From the NCBI RefSeq assembly GCF_019904175.1, contig NZ_CP061913.1, positions 3,782,001 through 3,846,000 of the forward strand: a DNA stretch of 64,000 bases, given 5' to 3'. Of the stretch, positions 61,351 to 64,000 are shown in pieces. This DNA is from Dactylosporangium vinaceum (GTDB lineage Bacteria; Actinomycetota; Actinomycetes; Mycobacteriales; Micromonosporaceae). Within the stretch, counting starts at the first letter, position 1, and every line of letters begins with the position of its first letter. A program made the translations under genes and the position numbers. Under the pieces are notes generated by a model. It was not told the origin of the DNA. It saw only the letters and a program-made list of their open reading frames with translations, and did not search any database.

Positions 61351-61461
61351 AAGGGCAGCGAGCACACCGAGGGTCTGCGCAACCATCGACATGATCAGTA
61401 AGTCGGTGCGACTCGCTGGCGGGAACGATCAAGACCACCACGATCAGATGCGAGCACCGAC

Positions 61462-62000
61462 TCATCGACGAACGGCCGCACCGTGCACCCCTCCTGCGAC
61501 CCGTCCGGCCTCAAGCACAGCGCCGACCCGCCCCGGCAACGGTCCCAGGGCACGGCAGTCATCCCCGCCGAGCTGGTTCAGCCGCAGCTTGAGTCGTTCG
61601 GCGCTGATGGGGCGGCCGGGTTGTCCTCCGGGAAACAGCCAGCGTGACGGTGCGGCCGCGCCGATGGTGGCGTGGCCTTTGTGGTGGCGACGACCTTACG
61701 GGCCAGGTCGTCGACGGGGTGGGGTAGGCGAATGGGTGTGCGGCCGAAACTGATACTGACGTCGTTGCCTGTGTCGGCGATCTGCTCGTTGGTCAGCAGA
61801 GCGATGGTTGACGGTCGTTGGGCGTAGAGGAGCAGCAGCAGGAGGCCAGCCAGACGGTCATCGGCATTGATGGTGGTGTCGTGCAGTAGCTGCCGGGCGA
61901 TCGTCCATCGGTGGTCGCCGTCGAGGGCGCTGACCGGACCTTGCCAGCGTCGGGCCTTGAGGTAGGCGCTGGTGAGCTTGCTGGCTGCAGGACGTGGCGT
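61462..62000 (-). pseudogene. Recombinase-like remnant (tyrosine-recombinase-associated)
   Basis: The minus strand reads SKLTSAYLKARRWQGPVSAL, HRWTIARQLLHDTTINADDR, LAGLLLLLYAQRPSTIALLT and FGRTPIRLPHPVDDLARKVV. After a frame change SRWLFPGGQPGRPISAERLK follows and the reading ends at 61462. This resembles the C-terminal halves of actinobacterial XerD-like recombinases. It has no clear start and more than one frame, so it is decayed. Confidence 0.6.
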
Positions 62001-62325
62001 AGCGCCGAGTACGTGAGCCGACCTTGTCTGGCGTTCAAGGTTCGCCAGACCGCCGTCCCGTCCGGCGGTGGTCCCGCGTCATGCAGATACCGCGCCAACC
62101 AGACCAGGCCCTGCGGTGACACCGGAACCAGCTCTCTGGACCGTGAGCCCTTCGACACCACCCAGATTCGCAGACCTGGCCAGTCAATGTCTGCAGAGGC
62201 AGCCCGAGCAGTTCCTCCGCGCGGGTACCGCTGGACACGAACAGCTCCAGCAACGCGCGGTCGCGGTCGTTGCCCACCACCGCGAACAGTTCATCCCACA
62301 TCCCGTCCGGGATCGAACGCGGCGC
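61985..62325 (-). pseudogene. Tyrosine recombinase (integrase) remnant
   Basis: The minus strand reads PRSIPDGMWDELFAVVGNDR and LELFVSSGTRAEELLGLPLQ, the start of a tyrosine-recombinase catalytic domain with the first catalytic Arg in SGTRAEELL. A frame change near 62175 gives SRELVPVSPQGLVWLARYLH and RQGRLTYSALRHVLQ, which is followed by the other remnant rather than the expected HxLRH and Tyr motifs. It is a broken integrase. Confidence 0.65.
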
Positions 62326-62534
62326 AGCCTGCGCAGCACGCTGCCGAAGCGGCGCACGACGATGGACCGGCGCGGGATCGATCGGACTATGGAGCGCCCA
62401 TACCTGTCGCCATTCCGCGACAATCGTCGATGTTTTGGTAAAAGGACGCAGACCGGGCGGCCGCCGCGGCGTCGAATGGTGCCCTCCGGTCCGGTGCGTC
62501 AGGCGCCGGACCCTGGCACGAAGGGAGAGCTGCC

Positions 62535-64000
62535 TTGCGAACTCTGCGCAGGAGGGCCGCCACCTTGCTCGCGCTGGTGGTGACGCTCGCCGCGGCGACG
62601 GTCCTGGCGGTGGACGGCCCGGCAGCGGCCACGGTGACCCCGCCGATCTGCGGGCCGGGCGGCGGCGCCGGCGACTTCAACGGTGACAATATCGCCGACC
62701 TCGCCATCGGGGTGAGCGGCGAGGCCAACGCCACGGGCGCGGTCGACGTCACGTACGGCTCCGTTGACGGCCCCGGGGCGTCTAGCCAGCTCGACCAGCA
62801 CTGGACTCTCGCCAGTGACGGCGTACCCGGCGACAACCACATCGGCAACGAGCTCGGCTCGGCGCTCGTGGCCGGCGACTTCAACGGCGACGGCTACGAC
62901 GACCTGGCGGCCGGGGCGCCGCAGGCCATGGTCGGGGCGTTCACCGGCGCCGGCCAGGTCCTGGTGCTCTACGGCTCCCGGGACCGGCTGACCGCGACCG
63001 GCAGCCAGCTGCTCACCCAGAACATGAACGGGCTGGCCCCGGGGGCCGCCCAGACCGGCGACGAATTCGGGCACGCGCTCGCGGCCGGCGACTTCAACGC
63101 CGACGGCTACGACGATCTCGCCGTCGGCGCGCCCGGCGATGATGGCGGCGCCGGGACCGTCCAGGTGATCCCCGGCTCCGCCGCCGGGCTCTCCGTCATC
63201 GGCTACCGGACGTGGTCGCAGGACTCCGGCAGCATGGAGAGCTCACGCGAGTCCGGCGACCACTTCGGCTGGGCGCTGGCGACCGGCCGGTTCGACGACG
63301 ACCGGTACACCGACCTGGCCGTCGGCGTCCCGGACGAGGACGACGACGAGTTTCGCGACATGGGTGCCGTCCACGTCATCTACAGTTCGCCGGGCGGCCT
63401 TACCGACGCCGGCAATAAGCTGTGGCATGCCGACCTGGCCGGCATGCCCGGCGACGCTGAGACCGGCGACCACCTGGGCAGATCCCTCGCGGCCGGCAAC
63501 TTCAACGGCGACGACACCTGCGACCTGGCCGCCGGCGTCCCCGGCGAGTCGGTGGTCACCTCGTCCGGCCGGTCGTACCCCGCCGCGGGTGCGGTCCTGG
63601 TCCTGTACTCCGACAGCGGAGGGCTGTCGCCGTTCGCGGACGCAGCACCGCAGTACTGGACCCGCAACACCACTGGCATCGAGGGCGACCCCGTGGACTC
63701 CGCGCAGTTCGGCTACTCCCTTGCGGCCGGCGACATCAACGGCGACGGCTACTGGGACCTCGCGATCGGCGCGCCCTTCGACGACGTTACGGGCCATGAC
63801 GAGGCCGGCACGGTGAGCGTCATCTACGGTTGGTACGTGGATGTCGGCCTGGCCACGGTCCTGAAGGTCCCGGTGTGGAGCCAGGACTACGCCGACAGCA
63901 CCGGCGCGGTCGCCGGGGTGGCCGGCAAGGACCACCACTTCGGTTCCGCGATGACGATGGGCAACTTCAACTACGCCCAGGGCACGAACAAGGACCTCGC
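62535..64000 (+). CDS. Secreted FG-GAP repeat protein, partial (3' end beyond window)
   Basis: TTG 62535 follows GGGAGA and opens a signal peptide (LRTLRRRAATLLALVVTLAA, cleavage after PAAA). At least six FG-GAP repeats follow, with the pattern GDFNGDGYDDLAAGAP, GDFNADGYDDLAVGAP and GDINGDGYWDLAIGAP, including the DxNxDGxxD calcium-binding loops. These build an integrin-alpha-like beta propeller. Secreted actinobacterial proteins of this type are usually adhesins or carry an added hydrolase domain, which could lie beyond the edge. The open frame reaches base 64000. Confidence 0.87.
   Translation, partial: MRTLRRRAATLLALVVTLAAATVLAVDGPAAATVTPPICGPGGGAGDFNGDNIADLAIGVSGEANATGAVDVTYGSVDGPGASSQLDQHWTLASDGVPGDNHIGNELGSALVAGDFNGDGYDDLAAGAPQAMVGAFTGAGQVLVLYGSRDRLTATGSQLLTQNMNGLAPGAAQTGDEFGHALAAGDFNADGYDDLAVGAPGDDGGAGTVQVIPGSAAGLSVIGYRTWSQDSGSMESSRESGDHFGWALATGRFDDDRYTDLAVGVPDEDDDEFRDMGAVHVIYSSPGGLTDAGNKLWHADLAGMPGDAETGDHLGRSLAAGNFNGDDTCDLAAGVPGESVVTSSGRSYPAAGAVLVLYSDSGGLSPFADAAPQYWTRNTTGIEGDPVDSAQFGYSLAAGDINGDGYWDLAIGAPFDDVTGHDEAGTVSVIYGWYVDVGLATVLKVPVWSQDYADSTGAVAGVAGKDHHFGSAMTMGNFNYAQGTNKDL

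Noticed and set aside
1-64000. CRISPR array or rRNA/tRNA genes
   Set aside because: No regularly spaced repeats and no conserved rRNA or tRNA segments were seen on either strand.

Overview
The window is very GC-rich, with GTG and TTG starts beside ATG, Gly/Ala/Pro/Arg-rich proteins, Ala/Pro/Thr-rich secreted proteins and Tat signal peptides. Gene families typical of spore-forming or filamentous actinomycetes are present (DUF4232, DUF2690, an XRE-NTPase-WD40 giant, SHOCT proteins, STAS antagonists, F420/PPOX proteins). I infer an actinomycete chromosome, possibly Micromonosporaceae because of the chemotaxis genes; the species cannot be fixed from sequence alone. No rRNA, tRNA or CRISPR array was found.

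Layout. 1-8.7 kb: a heavily decayed stretch mixing intact small genes (DUF4232 lipoprotein, UPF0158, TMEM175-type channel, Asp/Asn hydroxylase, zinc ribbon, membrane protein) with broken ones (a second DUF4232, DUF2625, a MerR regulator beside an IS5-type remnant, a SnoaL-like gene with a nonsense codon). 9-14 kb: small envelope proteins, NhaA, and two membrane proteins with C-terminal SHOCT motifs. 14-21 kb: signalling, with a PPOX protein, a NarL-type two-component pair, a free-standing condensation-domain protein, a STAS antagonist, and a PAS + methyl-accepting chemotaxis pair. 21-28 kb: housekeeping and transport on the minus strand, with an MBL-fold protein, release factor 3, a Ca/Na exchanger, and a sugar-type ABC importer whose two permeases are fused and whose promoter carries a strong operator-like inverted repeat.

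28-37 kb: a 1230-residue XRE-NTPase-WD40 protein, then secreted or cell-wall genes, including a DUF1906 glycoside-hydrolase-like protein without a signal peptide and a Tat-exported M15-like protein that has lost two metal ligands. 37-46 kb: a MarR/SDR divergent pair around a perfect palindrome, a complete 900-bp IS5-family element, an alpha/beta-hydrolase lipoprotein, an MacB/FtsX-type permease without an ATPase, and a Ser/Thr kinase. 46-51 kb: transposon debris, an unfamiliar overlapping two-gene unit with a possible toxin-like C-terminus, remains of an NRPS module, and an orphan histidine kinase. 51-58 kb: a polysaccharide deacetylase-glycosyltransferase fusion coupled to an ECF sigma factor and a membrane partner, then a secreted metallopeptidase and more IS debris. 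58-64 kb: a MerR-controlled SnoaL/SDR/esterase operon, recombinase remnants and the start of an FG-GAP secreted protein.

The most unusual observations are two IS110-family 3' ends that both stop at the same conserved codons of two different IS3-family transposase genes, the fused ABC permease with its operator, the M15-like pseudoenzyme, the uncharacterised pair at 46.3-48.6 kb, and the dense pseudogene cluster at the left end.
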